64,000 bases of DNA from Lutimonas zeaxanthinifaciens (GTDB lineage Bacteria > Bacteroidota > Bacteroidia > Flavobacteriales > Flavobacteriaceae). Below the pieces are notes generated by a model, which did not search any database, was not told where the DNA came from, and saw only the letters and a program-made list of their open reading frames with translations. The DNA lies in contig NZ_CP129964.1 of NCBI RefSeq assembly GCF_030503675.1, forward strand, positions 3,470,457 to 3,534,456, written 5' to 3'. A program made the translations under genes and the position numbers. Shown here one piece after another: positions 1 to 8,561 of this stretch (its first letter is position 1; each line of letters begins with the position of its first letter).

Positions 1-208
1 CAATCTCTTTTTTGACTATCGTTTTTAAATCACCAAAATCCATGACCATACCGTTCTTGGTGTGGGATTTGTCTTCGATAGGGCTCCCTATTACCGTTAC
101 ATACAAATGATAGCTGTGTCCGTGTATATTTTTACATTTTCCGTCGTATCCATACAAAGCGTGTGCCGATTCGAAATCAAAATGCTTTGTTATTCTAATT
201 TTCTTCAT
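1..208 (-). CDS. queD: 6-carboxytetrahydropterin synthase QueD (3' part outside the window)
   Basis: Only the first 69 codons are present; the gene runs off the left edge. The translation starts MKKIRITKHFDFESAHAL and continues to an IHGHSY motif. His16, His29 and His31 match the zinc ligands of the QueD/PTPS fold, and Cys25 sits where the catalytic Cys is expected. The family converts 7,8-dihydroneopterin triphosphate to 6-carboxytetrahydropterin for queuosine and deazapurine synthesis. The ATG at 208 lies 32 bases after the kbl stop on the same strand, so the two may be co-transcribed. The family call is firm; QueD rather than eukaryotic-type PTPS is inferred from the bacterial setting. Confidence 0.88.
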   Translation of the reverse strand, partial: MKKIRITKHFDFESAHALYGYDGKCKNIHGHSYHLYVTVIGSPIEDKSHTKNGMVMDFGDLKTIVKKEI

Positions 209-240
209 ATCCTTTTTGATCAAGCTTGTCAGCTCAATGT

Positions 241-1434
241 TTATATTACTTTCATTGCTTTTCCCACCTTGATAAATGCAGCTATGGCTTTATCAAGATG
301 CTCTTTGGTATGTGCAGCACTTAACTGCACCCTTATCCTCGCCTTTTCCCTTGGAACGACAGGGAAAAAGAATCCGATCACATAAATTCCCTCTTCAAGT
401 AATGCATTGGCCATATCCTGAGATAACTTCGCATCATAAAGCATTACCGGGACGATAGCGGCATCCGCTCCAACAAGATCAAAACCGGCTTTTTCCATTT
501 CTGATCGAAAGTAATTTGTGTTCTCTTCCAATTTATCTCTTAGGCTGGTATCTGATTCAATCATATCAAATACTTTCAGCGACGCCCCCACAATAGAGGG
601 TGCGAGAGAATTCGAAAAAAGATAGGGCCTTGACCGTTGTCTCAATATTTCGATAATTTCCTTTGGCCCTGTTGTATATCCTCCCATGGCACCACCCAGA
701 GCTTTCCCTAAAGTTCCCGTTATAATATCCACTCTACCCATGACATTCTTGAGTTCAACCGTGCCTCTTCCTGTCTTTCCTATAAATCCGGCGGCGTGGC
801 ATTCGTCAACCATAACCAGGGCATCATACTTGTCGGCGAGGTCGCAGATAAGATCCAATTGTGCCACTATTCCATCCATTGAAAATACACCATCAGTGAC
901 AATAATTTTAAACCTGTGTTGCTGTTTGTTCGCCTCGATCAACTGCTTTTCAAGATCCTCCATGTTATTATTCTCATAACGATATCGAGCGGCCTTACAC
1001 AATCTAACTCCGTCAATAATAGAGGCATGGTTGAGTGAGTCGGAAATAATCGCGTCCTCCTTTTGCAATAAGGGCTCAAAAACACCCCCATTGGCATCAA
1101 ATGCGGCGGCATACAAAATAGTATCTTCTGTTTGATAGAAACCAGCAATTCTCTTCTCAAGCTGTTTGTGAATATCCTGCGTTCCACAGATAAACCTAAC
1201 AGATGACATGCCGTAACCATGATTGTCCAAAGTGTCCTTTGCAGCCTGTATAACCTCAGGATTATTGGAAAGCCCTAAATAATTGTTCGCACAAAAGTTA
1301 ATTACTTCTTCTCCTGTAGAGATTTTAATAACAGCATCCTGCGAACTTGTGATGATTCTCTCTTTTTTATACAAACCTGCTTCCTCAATGGATTTAAGTT
1401 CTTCTGTTAAATGATCCTTTATTTTACCGTACAT
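241..1434 (-). CDS. kbl: Glycine C-acetyltransferase (2-amino-3-ketobutyrate CoA ligase)
   Basis: This 397-residue enzyme belongs to the alpha-oxoamine synthase family of PLP enzymes and has the usual length. Kbl cleaves 2-amino-3-ketobutyrate with CoA to give glycine and acetyl-CoA, the second step of threonine breakdown after threonine dehydrogenase. Visible landmarks are the [10 protein letters not shown] start, the DECHAAG cofactor motif (Asp210, His213) and [10 protein letters not shown], whose Lys244 should form the Schiff base with PLP. No tdh gene is next to it in the window. Related synthases such as BioF and HemA share the fold, but the N-terminal MYGKIKDHL and overall sequence look like Kbl. 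Confidence 0.93.
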   Translation of the reverse strand: MYGKIKDHLTEELKSIEEAGLYKKERIITSSQDAVIKISTGEEVINFCANNYLGLSNNPEVIQAAKDTLDNHGYGMSSVRFICGTQDIHKQLEKRIAGFYQTEDTILYAAAFDANGGVFEPLLQKEDAIISDSLNHASIIDGVRLCKAARYRYENNNMEDLEKQLIEANKQQHRFKIIVTDGVFSMDGIVAQLDLICDLADKYDALVMVDECHAAGFIGKTGRGTVELKNVMGRVDIITGTLGKALGGAMGGYTTGPKEIIEILRQRSRPYLFSNSLAPSIVGASLKVFDMIESDTSLRDKLEENTNYFRSEMEKAGFDLVGADAAIVPVMLYDAKLSQDMANALLEEGIYVIGFFFPVVPREKARIRVQLSAAHTKEHLDKAIAAFIKVGKAMKVI

Positions 1435-1553
1435 GGAAAAGTAGTTTTAATGGGTATATGTTCTTTTTCAAAAGTTCAGACAGAAACCTTTGTAAGCTCC
1501 TGACAGATATGGCAAAAGTAAGAAATTATAAGGTATTTGTATTTCCTAATTAG

Positions 1554-1561
1554 TATTTTTG
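1554..1561 (+). promoter_or_regulatory. Candidate -7 box TATTTTTG
   Basis: It matches the Bacteroidota -7 consensus TAnnTTTG and lies 19 bases before the ATG at 1581. A TTTG at 1536-1539 is the nearest -33 candidate, but the 14-base gap is shorter than usual. Confidence 0.4.
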
Positions 1562-1580
1562 GCTCCTAAAATTAAGTTGT

Positions 1581-1937
1581 ATGGCCAGGGACGAAAAGAT
1601 CAAAATTCAATGGGAAGCGATCCAAAATAACATCTCTAAAAAATTTGGAGGAGGTGAAAAAATGGATCTGGATGCGATCGTTTTCCTCATAGGAATTCAG
1701 GAACTGGGTAAGGGATATCAAAAATTCGGCAAGGATGAAAAGCTCAATATCATACATATTGCCATCTGTAAATTACTCGAACCCTTCGGGTACTATGAAT
1801 TTGATTATTTTGATGATGAGGGATGGCCTCACTATAAGGCTATTGAAGAACTTCCCAACCTGAAAAGCGGTGAGCAAACTATTCTTATGAAGGAGGCCGT
1901 TGTGCTCTATTTTGAGCAAAATGAATCACTGATTTAA
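1581..1937 (+). CDS. Conserved small protein of unknown function
   Basis: This 118-residue protein has no signal peptide or membrane helix and is probably cytosolic. It is acidic and aromatic-rich near residues 70-82 (FGYYEFDYFDDEGWPH). I recognise the style as a conserved flavobacterial hypothetical but know no domain or role. It is transcribed alone and converges on dprA: its TAA and the dprA stop share the four bases TTAA at 1934-1937, leaving no room for a terminator between them. The ATG has a candidate -7 box just upstream. Function unassigned. Confidence 0.75.
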   Translation: MARDEKIKIQWEAIQNNISKKFGGGEKMDLDAIVFLIGIQELGKGYQKFGKDEKLNIIHIAICKLLEPFGYYEFDYFDDEGWPHYKAIEELPNLKSGEQTILMKEAVVLYFEQNESLI

Positions 1938-3067
1938 TTTATCCTTCCAACGGCTTCAAATACTTTTCCGGGATGACAAAGAACAAAACCTTTTAATTCC
2001 ATTTGAAGTAATTTGGCAAGTACCTTTTTTATGTCCAATCCGCTTTCAATTGAAAGGTCTTCCGTGTCCATTCGCTCTGATCTCAGTAAAACCGAATAGA
2101 TCCGTTTTTCATCAGCATCCATTAAATAGGGCTCCCTATCGTTCAGAGTCTGAATTTGATCAACTTCAGGTTCCCAGCCAAGGCTAAAGGCCAAATCCTC
2201 CGCATTGCTAAGCAGGGCAGCCTTATTATCCGTGATGAGTTTATTACAACCAACACTTTGAATATCTTTTGGCCTGCCGGGTACGGCAAACACTTCTCGG
2301 TCATATGAAAATGCCATATCAGCAGTAATCAACGACCCTCCTTTTTCGGCCGATTCCACTACCAGTGTAGCCTCAGATAATCCGGCAATAATCCGGTTCC
2401 TTTTGATAAAATTTGCCTTTTCCGGTTTATTTCCAGAAGTAAATTCTGTATATAAATCTCCTTTATTCAGCATCTCCAAGGCTGTATCATAATGATTTTT
2501 TGGGTAAATCCTGTCAAATCCATGTGCCAGGATACCAATAGTAGAGAGATCGTTCTTAATTGCCTCCCTGTGTGCACAGATATCAACCCCATAGGCCAGG
2601 CCACTTATTATGACAGGATTGTATTTTTTAAGTTCCTTAATTAGGTTCATCAAAAAATGTTTTCCTGAAAGTGTCATGTTTCTGGTTCCCACGATACTGA
2701 GAATCTTTTTATTATTTAAGTTTAATTTTCTTTTGCAAAAAAGTAAAAATGGAGCATCATGGCAATTTTTAAGCCTGTTTGGAAAAACTTCGTCCGTATA
2801 TCTGACCGCCATAATTTTACGGGACTCAAGATATTTCATTTCCTTTTCGGCTTTTCTCAAATTATCTGGAAGTTTTAAGGAACTGATTAACTTCTTACTC
2901 ACCCCTAATTGACGAAGTTTATTGTTTTTGGCGATACATAACTCTTTAGAGGACCCAAAATAACTGAGTAATTTACGAGTGTTTACCGGACCTATTCCTT
3001 TTGCAAAACTCAGGACCAGATCATAAAATAAAGTTTCATTATACATTATAAGATATTGATTTTCCAT
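1934..3067 (-). CDS. dprA: DNA-processing protein DprA
   Basis: DprA binds incoming single-stranded DNA during natural transformation and loads RecA onto it. The 377-residue protein has a helix-hairpin-helix-like N-terminal part (about 20-60), a Rossmann core with VGTR (126-129), SGLAYGVD (155-162), KRNRIIAGLS (222-231) and GSLITA (244-249), and a C-terminal winged-helix-like region from about 310. All are classic DprA signatures. comEC and recA, two other transformation genes, are also in this window. ATG at 3067 gives a normal start; a second ATG seven codons in is possible. Confidence 0.93.
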   Translation of the reverse strand: MENQYLIMYNETLFYDLVLSFAKGIGPVNTRKLLSYFGSSKELCIAKNNKLRQLGVSKKLISSLKLPDNLRKAEKEMKYLESRKIMAVRYTDEVFPNRLKNCHDAPFLLFCKRKLNLNNKKILSIVGTRNMTLSGKHFLMNLIKELKKYNPVIISGLAYGVDICAHREAIKNDLSTIGILAHGFDRIYPKNHYDTALEMLNKGDLYTEFTSGNKPEKANFIKRNRIIAGLSEATLVVESAEKGGSLITADMAFSYDREVFAVPGRPKDIQSVGCNKLITDNKAALLSNAEDLAFSLGWEPEVDQIQTLNDREPYLMDADEKRIYSVLLRSERMDTEDLSIESGLDIKKVLAKLLQMELKGFVLCHPGKVFEAVGRIN

Positions 3068-3101
3068 TGTGTATGTTTTTGTTAATAAAAATGATGCGCT
3101 G

Positions 3102-3134
3102 TTGGTAAACCCTGATTGTTTTTTTTTAGTTTTG
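3102..3134 (+). promoter_or_regulatory. Promoter for the HU/SPOR gene
   Basis: TAGTTTTG at 3127-3134 matches the -7 consensus TAnnTTTG, with TTG at 3102-3104 as a -33 candidate (22-base gap). It is 26 bases before the TTG start at 3161, which supports that start. Confidence 0.5.
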
Positions 3135-3160
3135 TTTAAGTCAAATCAAACTCCCTGTCA

Positions 3161-4084
3161 TTGAATTTAGCGAATTACATCAGTGATTTATTATATCGGT
3201 ATGAATGCGTAATAGTGCCCAAATTCGGAGGTTTTATTACAAATAATAAATCTGCCCGAATTGATACTTCCAGCAACACCCTGTATCCTCCTTATAAGCA
3301 AATTACCTTTAATTCTCATTTAACGAACAATGACGGTTTGCTAGCTAATTACATCGCTTCCGTAGATAACATTTCCTATGAATGCGCAGTCAATTATATT
3401 AAGTTTGAAATTGATGCATGGAGAGAAAAATTAAAAGATCAGGAACTGATTTTGACTGGATTAGGGTCTTTTACCGTATCTGGTGGCAAATTGCATTTTG
3501 AACCACAGCAGAAAGTGAATTACCTCACTTCGTCTTTCGGTCTGACAAACGTTGTACGTGCTGAAATTGAACGAGAAACCATAAAAAAGACTTCGACTTC
3601 ATCAGAACCTGCTCCAATAGTAATTCCGATAAAAGAAAAAAAGGCTCCGAATTACCTCAAATACGCAGCTATTTTTGTACTTGGCTTATCTGCGATTGGA
3701 TTTGCCGGCAAGTATTATCAGAATCATCTCTATGAAAAAGAGCTGGCCGAAGCTCAGAAAAAGCAACATTTGATCGAAGAGAAAATTGAAAATGCCACTT
3801 TCGTTATTTCCAAACCACTTCCGGCACTGAACCTTGAAATAGAAAGCAGAAAAAAGAGTTTTCATGTAATTGCCGGAGCTTTCCGGTTTCCTGAAAATGC
3901 GGAGAGAAAAGTGAATCAGCTTCTTTCAGAAGGTTATAAAGCGCGTATTCTGGGTGTCAATAAATGGAATTTGACTGTGGTGTCTTATGGGAGTTTTATG
4001 ACTCGCGATGAGGCTCTTGAAAATTTATCTGAAATTAGAGAGAATGTTGCAAAAGATTCCTGGTTACTGATTCAGGAATTCTAA
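3161..4084 (+). CDS. HU-CCDC81-like and SPOR domain membrane protein
   Basis: This 307-residue envelope protein resembles the Bacteroidota HU-CCDC81 plus SPOR family. Residues 1-135 form the HU-like DNA-binding-type domain (SDLLYRYECVIVP, then LTGLGSF). A transmembrane helix spans about 167-184, a short coiled coil 190-211, and a C-terminal SPOR domain about 232-305. SPOR domains bind denuded peptidoglycan glycans, often at the division site. The start is TTG: there is no ATG in frame upstream, and a promoter box lies at 3127-3134. How an HU-like domain on the cytosolic side links to a periplasmic SPOR domain is not known to me. Confidence 0.82.
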   Translation: MNLANYISDLLYRYECVIVPKFGGFITNNKSARIDTSSNTLYPPYKQITFNSHLTNNDGLLANYIASVDNISYECAVNYIKFEIDAWREKLKDQELILTGLGSFTVSGGKLHFEPQQKVNYLTSSFGLTNVVRAEIERETIKKTSTSSEPAPIVIPIKEKKAPNYLKYAAIFVLGLSAIGFAGKYYQNHLYEKELAEAQKKQHLIEEKIENATFVISKPLPALNLEIESRKKSFHVIAGAFRFPENAERKVNQLLSEGYKARILGVNKWNLTVVSYGSFMTRDEALENLSEIRENVAKDSWLLIQEF

Positions 4085-4136
4085 AAATTACTTCTGCTCA
4101 GACCTTGTCTTTTTTAAATTTTTAACCCTTTTTAAC

Positions 4137-4646
4137 ATGCAAAGCAAAAGCCCCAATGATTCTCTGACTGTAATGACTGATCTTGTTTTACCAGGAGAAA
4201 CAAATCCTTTAGACAATCTTTTCGGAGGTGAACTACTTGCAAGAATGGACCGTGCATCGAGTATTGCGGCCCGGAGGCATTGCAACAGAATTACCGTTAC
4301 GGCTTCAGTGAACCATGTGGTTTTTTCAAAAGCTGTGCCAGTGGGAAGCGTTCTTACTATAGAGGCAAAGGTTTCCAGGGCGTTTAATTCTTCTATGGAG
4401 ATTTTTGTGGATGTTTGGATGGAAGATCGGGAGTCTGGGGAAAGGACAAAGGTCAACGAAGGCATTTATACCTTTGTCGCCGTTGACAGGACTGGATCTC
4501 CTGTCAAAGTTCCGGATATCATTCCACAAACCAAACTTGAGAAAGAAAGGTTTGACGGAGCCTTAAGAAGAAAACAATTGAGTCTGGTCCTTTCAAAAAA
4601 AATGGATCCAAAAGACGCCACAGAATTAAAGGCTCTGTTCATTTAA
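4137..4646 (+). CDS. Hot-dog acyl-CoA thioesterase
   Basis: This 169-residue single hot-dog domain protein resembles YciA/ACOT-type thioesterases, which release free fatty acid and CoA from acyl-CoA. Typical features are the N-terminal LPGETNPLDNLFGGELLARMD stretch (about residues 17-37), where Asn and Asp act in the active site, the SVNHVVF strand and the KVNEGIYTFVAVD strand. It is cytosolic with no signal peptide. It lies 52 bases after the SPOR gene and converges on the fructosamine-kinase gene. Substrate chain length cannot be told from sequence. Confidence 0.86.
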   Translation: MQSKSPNDSLTVMTDLVLPGETNPLDNLFGGELLARMDRASSIAARRHCNRITVTASVNHVVFSKAVPVGSVLTIEAKVSRAFNSSMEIFVDVWMEDRESGERTKVNEGIYTFVAVDRTGSPVKVPDIIPQTKLEKERFDGALRRKQLSLVLSKKMDPKDATELKALFI

Positions 4647-4673
4647 GAAGGAAATTCTTTTCTGGCAGGAGAT

Positions 4674-5525
4674 TCATGCATATTTCTTCAACACCCTTTG
4701 AATGCCGTTGAGATAAGATGATCCGAATAAGTTAAGATGCACCAGATTGGGATACAAATTATGAATCTGAATTCGTTCTTCCCATCCCTGAATCAGTTTA
4801 AAATTCTCTTTGTAAACAGCAAAGAAAGATGAATCAAAACCGCCGAACATCTGTGTCATTGCCAGATCCATTTCATAATGGCCATAATAAACAGCTGGGT
4901 CAATAAAAACAGGAACCTGCCCTTTTGCGCACATCAGATTACCCGACCAAAGATCTCCATGTAACAGAGACGGTTCAACTTCAGGAACAAGTATTGAAAA
5001 CTTTCTAAAAAATCCTTCAAACAATTTCAAATCACTTCTTTCTAATAATCCATTGTCAAAGGCCATCTTTATCTGGGGCTTCAATCGCATCCGAATAAAG
5101 AAATCTTCCCAGGACTCACAAGGATCATTTCTTTGTATTAAAGAACCTATAAAATTATGTTCATTCAATCCAAAATAATCCGAAGTTTGTTTATGCAGGG
5201 AGGACAAGGAAATCGCAAAATATGACCAGAAAGCTTCAACCGGCCTTTCAGATTCAAAATATTCCAGAATTAAAAACTGATTTCCTTTTTCAGTGTAATG
5301 ATCAATTACTTTTGGGGTTCTCACCCCGGTCTTTGACATAAGTTCCAGTCCCCTGGCCTCCTTTTCAAACATCTCAGGGAACTTTTGACTTTGGTTGCTT
5401 TTAAGTATAAAATTACTTTCAGAACCCTGGAGTAAATAGACCTTATTAATATCTCCTCCGGCAAGAGGCTTGATCGATTTCAGTTTAGTTTCAAGTCTAT
5501 TTTCTATACTTTTCTTAAAAAACAT
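4674..5525 (-). CDS. Fructosamine/ketosamine kinase family protein
   Basis: This 283-residue protein has the aminoglycoside-phosphotransferase-like fold of the fructosamine-3-kinase family, which phosphorylates sugar adducts on protein amines and thereby reverses glycation. The key motif LLHGDLWSGN puts the catalytic Asp at about 191, followed by FIDPAVYYGHYEMDLAM (208-223) with the metal-binding Asp. The N-terminal GGDINKVYLL is the nucleotide-binding loop. It is the last gene of the minus-strand run, 15 bases after the EnvC-like gene. Substrate is inferred from family only. Confidence 0.87.
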   Translation of the reverse strand: MFFKKSIENRLETKLKSIKPLAGGDINKVYLLQGSESNFILKSNQSQKFPEMFEKEARGLELMSKTGVRTPKVIDHYTEKGNQFLILEYFESERPVEAFWSYFAISLSSLHKQTSDYFGLNEHNFIGSLIQRNDPCESWEDFFIRMRLKPQIKMAFDNGLLERSDLKLFEGFFRKFSILVPEVEPSLLHGDLWSGNLMCAKGQVPVFIDPAVYYGHYEMDLAMTQMFGGFDSSFFAVYKENFKLIQGWEERIQIHNLYPNLVHLNLFGSSYLNGIQRVLKKYA

Positions 5526-5540
5526 GATTTAGAAACGGTT

Positions 5541-6809
5541 CTAGTTTTTATAGACCCATTCCTCCGGATTCTGTCTGTGTATTTCTTTGAAGAGTACAAA
5601 GGCTAAAATTGTTTTTCCCGTGGTTGAGTCTGTATGGATCTTACCGATTTCCTGTTTCGTAGTGACCAGATCTCCCTTTTGAACGGTAACGTTATCAAGG
5701 TTTTTATAGACTGAAATATAATTTCCGTGCTGAACCAAAACCGCTTTCTTTTTACCAGGAAGCACCTGAATTGCAAGAACCTTACCGTCAAAGATTACTC
5801 TGGCATTCGCATTTTTCTCAGTAGCATAGAACACTCCATTACTTTCTATCGTAATACCTTTTAATGTAGGATGAGATTGTTTCCCGTATCTCCTAACAAT
5901 AACCCCTCGCTCAACCGGTGAAGGTAGTTTTCCTTTATTCGAAATAAAATCCTTTTCCAGGGCAGCCGCCTCTGGAGTCAATGCGAAACCTGAGCTTTTC
6001 AGATTCGACTCCTTTTTAGATTTAGCAATAGCTTCCGCTATCAGTGCCTCAATCTTGGCATCTATCATTTTTTCCTGCTTCTGCTTTTTGTTGATCTGAG
6101 CAATGTATTTTTTCTCCTTCTTTTTAACTGATCGAACCAGGCTTTCCTGTGTAGATTTTTCTTTGCTGATACTGTCTTTTTCCTTTTGATTTAATGCTAA
6201 AAGTTCCTCCTTATCATTTCGTGTCTCTACCAAATAATCATTAAGATTCTTCAGTTTTATTGATTCCGCAAGTATCTCTTCTCCCTGACGTTCCCTGTAT
6301 GCAGCATACTGTTTTATATATTCGAGCCTTTTATAGGCCTGAAGGAAACTTTCAGAAGACAAAAGGAACATTAAACGGCTGTTTTTTGTTTTGCTCTTAT
6401 AGGATTGAACTACCATGTTGGCATAATCCTTTTTAAGCAACTCCAATCGGTCTTCGAGCATCTCAACCTGCCTTTCATTTTCCTTGATCTCAAAATTCAG
6501 TTGTTCCGTTTCTTCGCTGATGGTATTGATTAACTTGGTTCTTACCCCTATCCTTTGGACCAGGTCAGATAAGTCAGAGAGCAAAGTCTTCTCTTTTTTT
6601 TGAGATTTGAATAACAGCGTGTTTATTTCCTTAATTTCTTTCTGAAGCTGTAGACGTTGTTTTTCGAGTTCCTCACGTGTTTGTGAAAAAGAAACAAGAG
6701 GCAACAATACGAACAAGGAAATAATGATAAAATTAAAGTGAAAAAGCCCTCGGCTTTGGACATCTTTTCCACCTTTATTTTCCTTTATGTCAACCCTTTT
6801 TAAGATCAT
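5541..6809 (-). CDS. EnvC-like murein hydrolase activator with degenerate M23 domain
   Basis: This 422-residue exported protein has a hydrophobic segment at about 28-42 ending FSQ, a long coiled coil (about 44-250) and a C-terminal LytM/M23 fold (about 295-420). The zinc-site signature HxxxD is absent: the corresponding stretch reads TLKGITIESNG. EnvC and NlpD, which activate cell-separation amidases instead of cutting themselves, show the same loss. The ATG overlaps the stop of the upstream DUF4292 gene as ATGA (6806-6809), implying translational coupling. A downstream start nearer the hydrophobic segment is possible because the first 27 residues are polar for a signal peptide. Confidence 0.85.
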   Translation of the reverse strand: MILKRVDIKENKGGKDVQSRGLFHFNFIIISLFVLLPLVSFSQTREELEKQRLQLQKEIKEINTLLFKSQKKEKTLLSDLSDLVQRIGVRTKLINTISEETEQLNFEIKENERQVEMLEDRLELLKKDYANMVVQSYKSKTKNSRLMFLLSSESFLQAYKRLEYIKQYAAYRERQGEEILAESIKLKNLNDYLVETRNDKEELLALNQKEKDSISKEKSTQESLVRSVKKKEKKYIAQINKKQKQEKMIDAKIEALIAEAIAKSKKESNLKSSGFALTPEAAALEKDFISNKGKLPSPVERGVIVRRYGKQSHPTLKGITIESNGVFYATEKNANARVIFDGKVLAIQVLPGKKKAVLVQHGNYISVYKNLDNVTVQKGDLVTTKQEIGKIHTDSTTGKTILAFVLFKEIHRQNPEEWVYKN

Positions 6810-7573
6810 TCAAGTTCTATATTTCTATATCCATCCGGAATTTTAAAGGGGAATTTTAAAGGAACATCAAACTGCACATTTTTATAGTTTACATCTATAA
6901 TAGTTGCTGAACTACCCGTCTTGGCAGTTATCAAGAATCCTTTCGGAAACAAAGATTCATTTATTTTACGAAAATCCTTGTATAATATTGTTAAATTTTG
7001 ATTTTTCCCTCGATAGTTGATTTCCTCCTTCACAATTTTAAAATCTACGGGTTCTATCCCATAGGTAATGTCAAAAATAGGATTTCTTTTTTTTTGAACC
7101 AATTCATATCTCCCCTCTTTTATATTCACCTGAAATTTTCTCGACTCAAGGTCAATCAGTGCTTCCCCTAAAAACAGGTTCTGGACCTTTGTAAAATCAA
7201 AGTCTGTCCCAAGCCATGAACTAATCAGTTTAAAATCACCTTCAAAAGAGGTTTTGCCTACTTTTTCATAAAACTTTACTTCTCTTGGGGTAATTAGAAG
7301 CTTTGCCACTGGAAACCCTAATTTGGAAAAGTTTAACCATATTATGGAGTCTTTCACCATACGAAGAGAGGCATTAATATTGGGCAATTCGTCTTTCCCC
7401 CTGTATTTGACCTGCATGCTTGCCTTTACTGAAGATTTTGTAAAACGAGTTTTGTTATTGTTTTTAATAATGGCCTTCACCGGGACATAGTCAACACTTT
7501 TGTCAGAAACCTTAGCCGTCTTGCAAGAGGTGAAACTCACCACAAAAATAAGAACAGTAACTATTTTCTTCAT
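6806..7573 (-). CDS. DUF4292 lipoprotein
   Basis: This 255-residue protein starts with a lipoprotein signal (MKKIVTVLIFVVSFTSC, lipid Cys at 17), so it should be anchored in the envelope. The rest is beta-rich and resembles DUF4292, a Bacteroidota family whose fold is likened to LolA/LppX-type lipid carriers; that relation is family knowledge, not something visible here. It sits between the TPR protein and the EnvC-like gene and overlaps the latter by four bases. A role in envelope or lipoprotein handling is a guess from context. Confidence 0.82.
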   Translation of the reverse strand: MKKIVTVLIFVVSFTSCKTAKVSDKSVDYVPVKAIIKNNNKTRFTKSSVKASMQVKYRGKDELPNINASLRMVKDSIIWLNFSKLGFPVAKLLITPREVKFYEKVGKTSFEGDFKLISSWLGTDFDFTKVQNLFLGEALIDLESRKFQVNIKEGRYELVQKKRNPIFDITYGIEPVDFKIVKEEINYRGKNQNLTILYKDFRKINESLFPKGFLITAKTGSSATIIDVNYKNVQFDVPLKFPFKIPDGYRNIELE

Positions 7574-7580
7574 TTAGGTT

Positions 7581-8558
7581 TTATTCTGACTTTAAACTGT
7601 TTGCTTTATTGTAAAACTCAGTGGCTTTTTTGTTGTTTCCCATGGCCTTGTAGGTAAGGCCCAGTTCCTGATAAAATGAAGATTTCAAACCGTCATCCTC
7701 TATGATATAATCAAGGCCTTCCTCCAAAATCACTTTTGCCTCCTGATATTTTCTCAAACTGTTTAAGGCCTTACCGTTCATAAGGTATAAATAGGGTTGA
7801 GAAGGGTACAAAGATAGCCCTTCATTACTGTGATCTAATAACTCCAGATATCTTTTACTCTTCCATTCTTCTTCCAGTAAAGTCTTCAAACTATTATAAT
7901 CTTTCTTCAAATCATACTCTTCCCTGATCAGATCCACCTTGTTCTTAGGAATTTCCTCATAAATCTGTTCAGGTATTTCTTCTGAATCCTTCTCTCCGTC
8001 CTGAAGAAGTGAATCCTTTAAGGCCTCAAGTCCTTCTGGCAATTTATTTGCTGCATCTAATTTCTTCAGCAGAGCTGTTGCATTTTCAATATCTCCTGAT
8101 TTGATATAAAGTATTATCAGATCGGCTTCCTCCTCCGGATTCTTCTTGACAATTTTTTGCTGAACTTTTATAGCTCCAGGATAATCGTTCTGTTTGGTTT
8201 TAATCTCTTTAAGATGCCTGAGCATATGAATGTTTTCAGGCTCTATTTCCAGCCCTTTCAATATAAAGTATTCTGCTTCTGTATATTTGATCAGAAAATA
8301 GTAGTTTTTTGAAAGTTCAAACAATACCGCAACATTTTCTGCTTCAATGTCTTTACAAGCCTCCAGAGCGTAAACAGCCTTATCATAATTCCCTATCGCT
8401 TTTTGCTGAAGTGCCTCAAAGAAAAAAGTCTGGAAATTAATTTGCTGTTGTTCCACCAGCATTTCCTCTCTTGACACCAGGTCTTCCTGGGCAACAGTAT
8501 TGAGAGAACAGAGTAGTGTTCCAACCAACAGGCTAATATAAAAACGAGGTTTTAGCAT
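7581..8558 (-). CDS. Exported TPR repeat protein
   Basis: This 325-residue protein has an N-terminal signal peptide ending at about VAQ (residues 22-24) and at least six helix-turn-helix TPR-like units, for example around 57-90, 92-125 and 240-320 (ELGLTYKAMGNNKKATEFYNKA). An acidic linker of about 30 residues near 190-215 divides two TPR blocks. TPRs mediate protein contacts; no partner is identifiable. It starts three bases after the nucleotidyltransferase stop and ends seven bases before the DUF4292 gene, so it is part of the same operon. Confidence 0.85.
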   Translation of the reverse strand: MLKPRFYISLLVGTLLCSLNTVAQEDLVSREEMLVEQQQINFQTFFFEALQQKAIGNYDKAVYALEACKDIEAENVAVLFELSKNYYFLIKYTEAEYFILKGLEIEPENIHMLRHLKEIKTKQNDYPGAIKVQQKIVKKNPEEEADLIILYIKSGDIENATALLKKLDAANKLPEGLEALKDSLLQDGEKDSEEIPEQIYEEIPKNKVDLIREEYDLKKDYNSLKTLLEEEWKSKRYLELLDHSNEGLSLYPSQPYLYLMNGKALNSLRKYQEAKVILEEGLDYIIEDDGLKSSFYQELGLTYKAMGNNKKATEFYNKANSLKSE

Positions 8559-8561
8559 ATA

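Noticed and set aside
62..385. Plus-strand frame across queD and kbl
   Set aside because: It runs antisense over two well-recognised genes and has no protein features.
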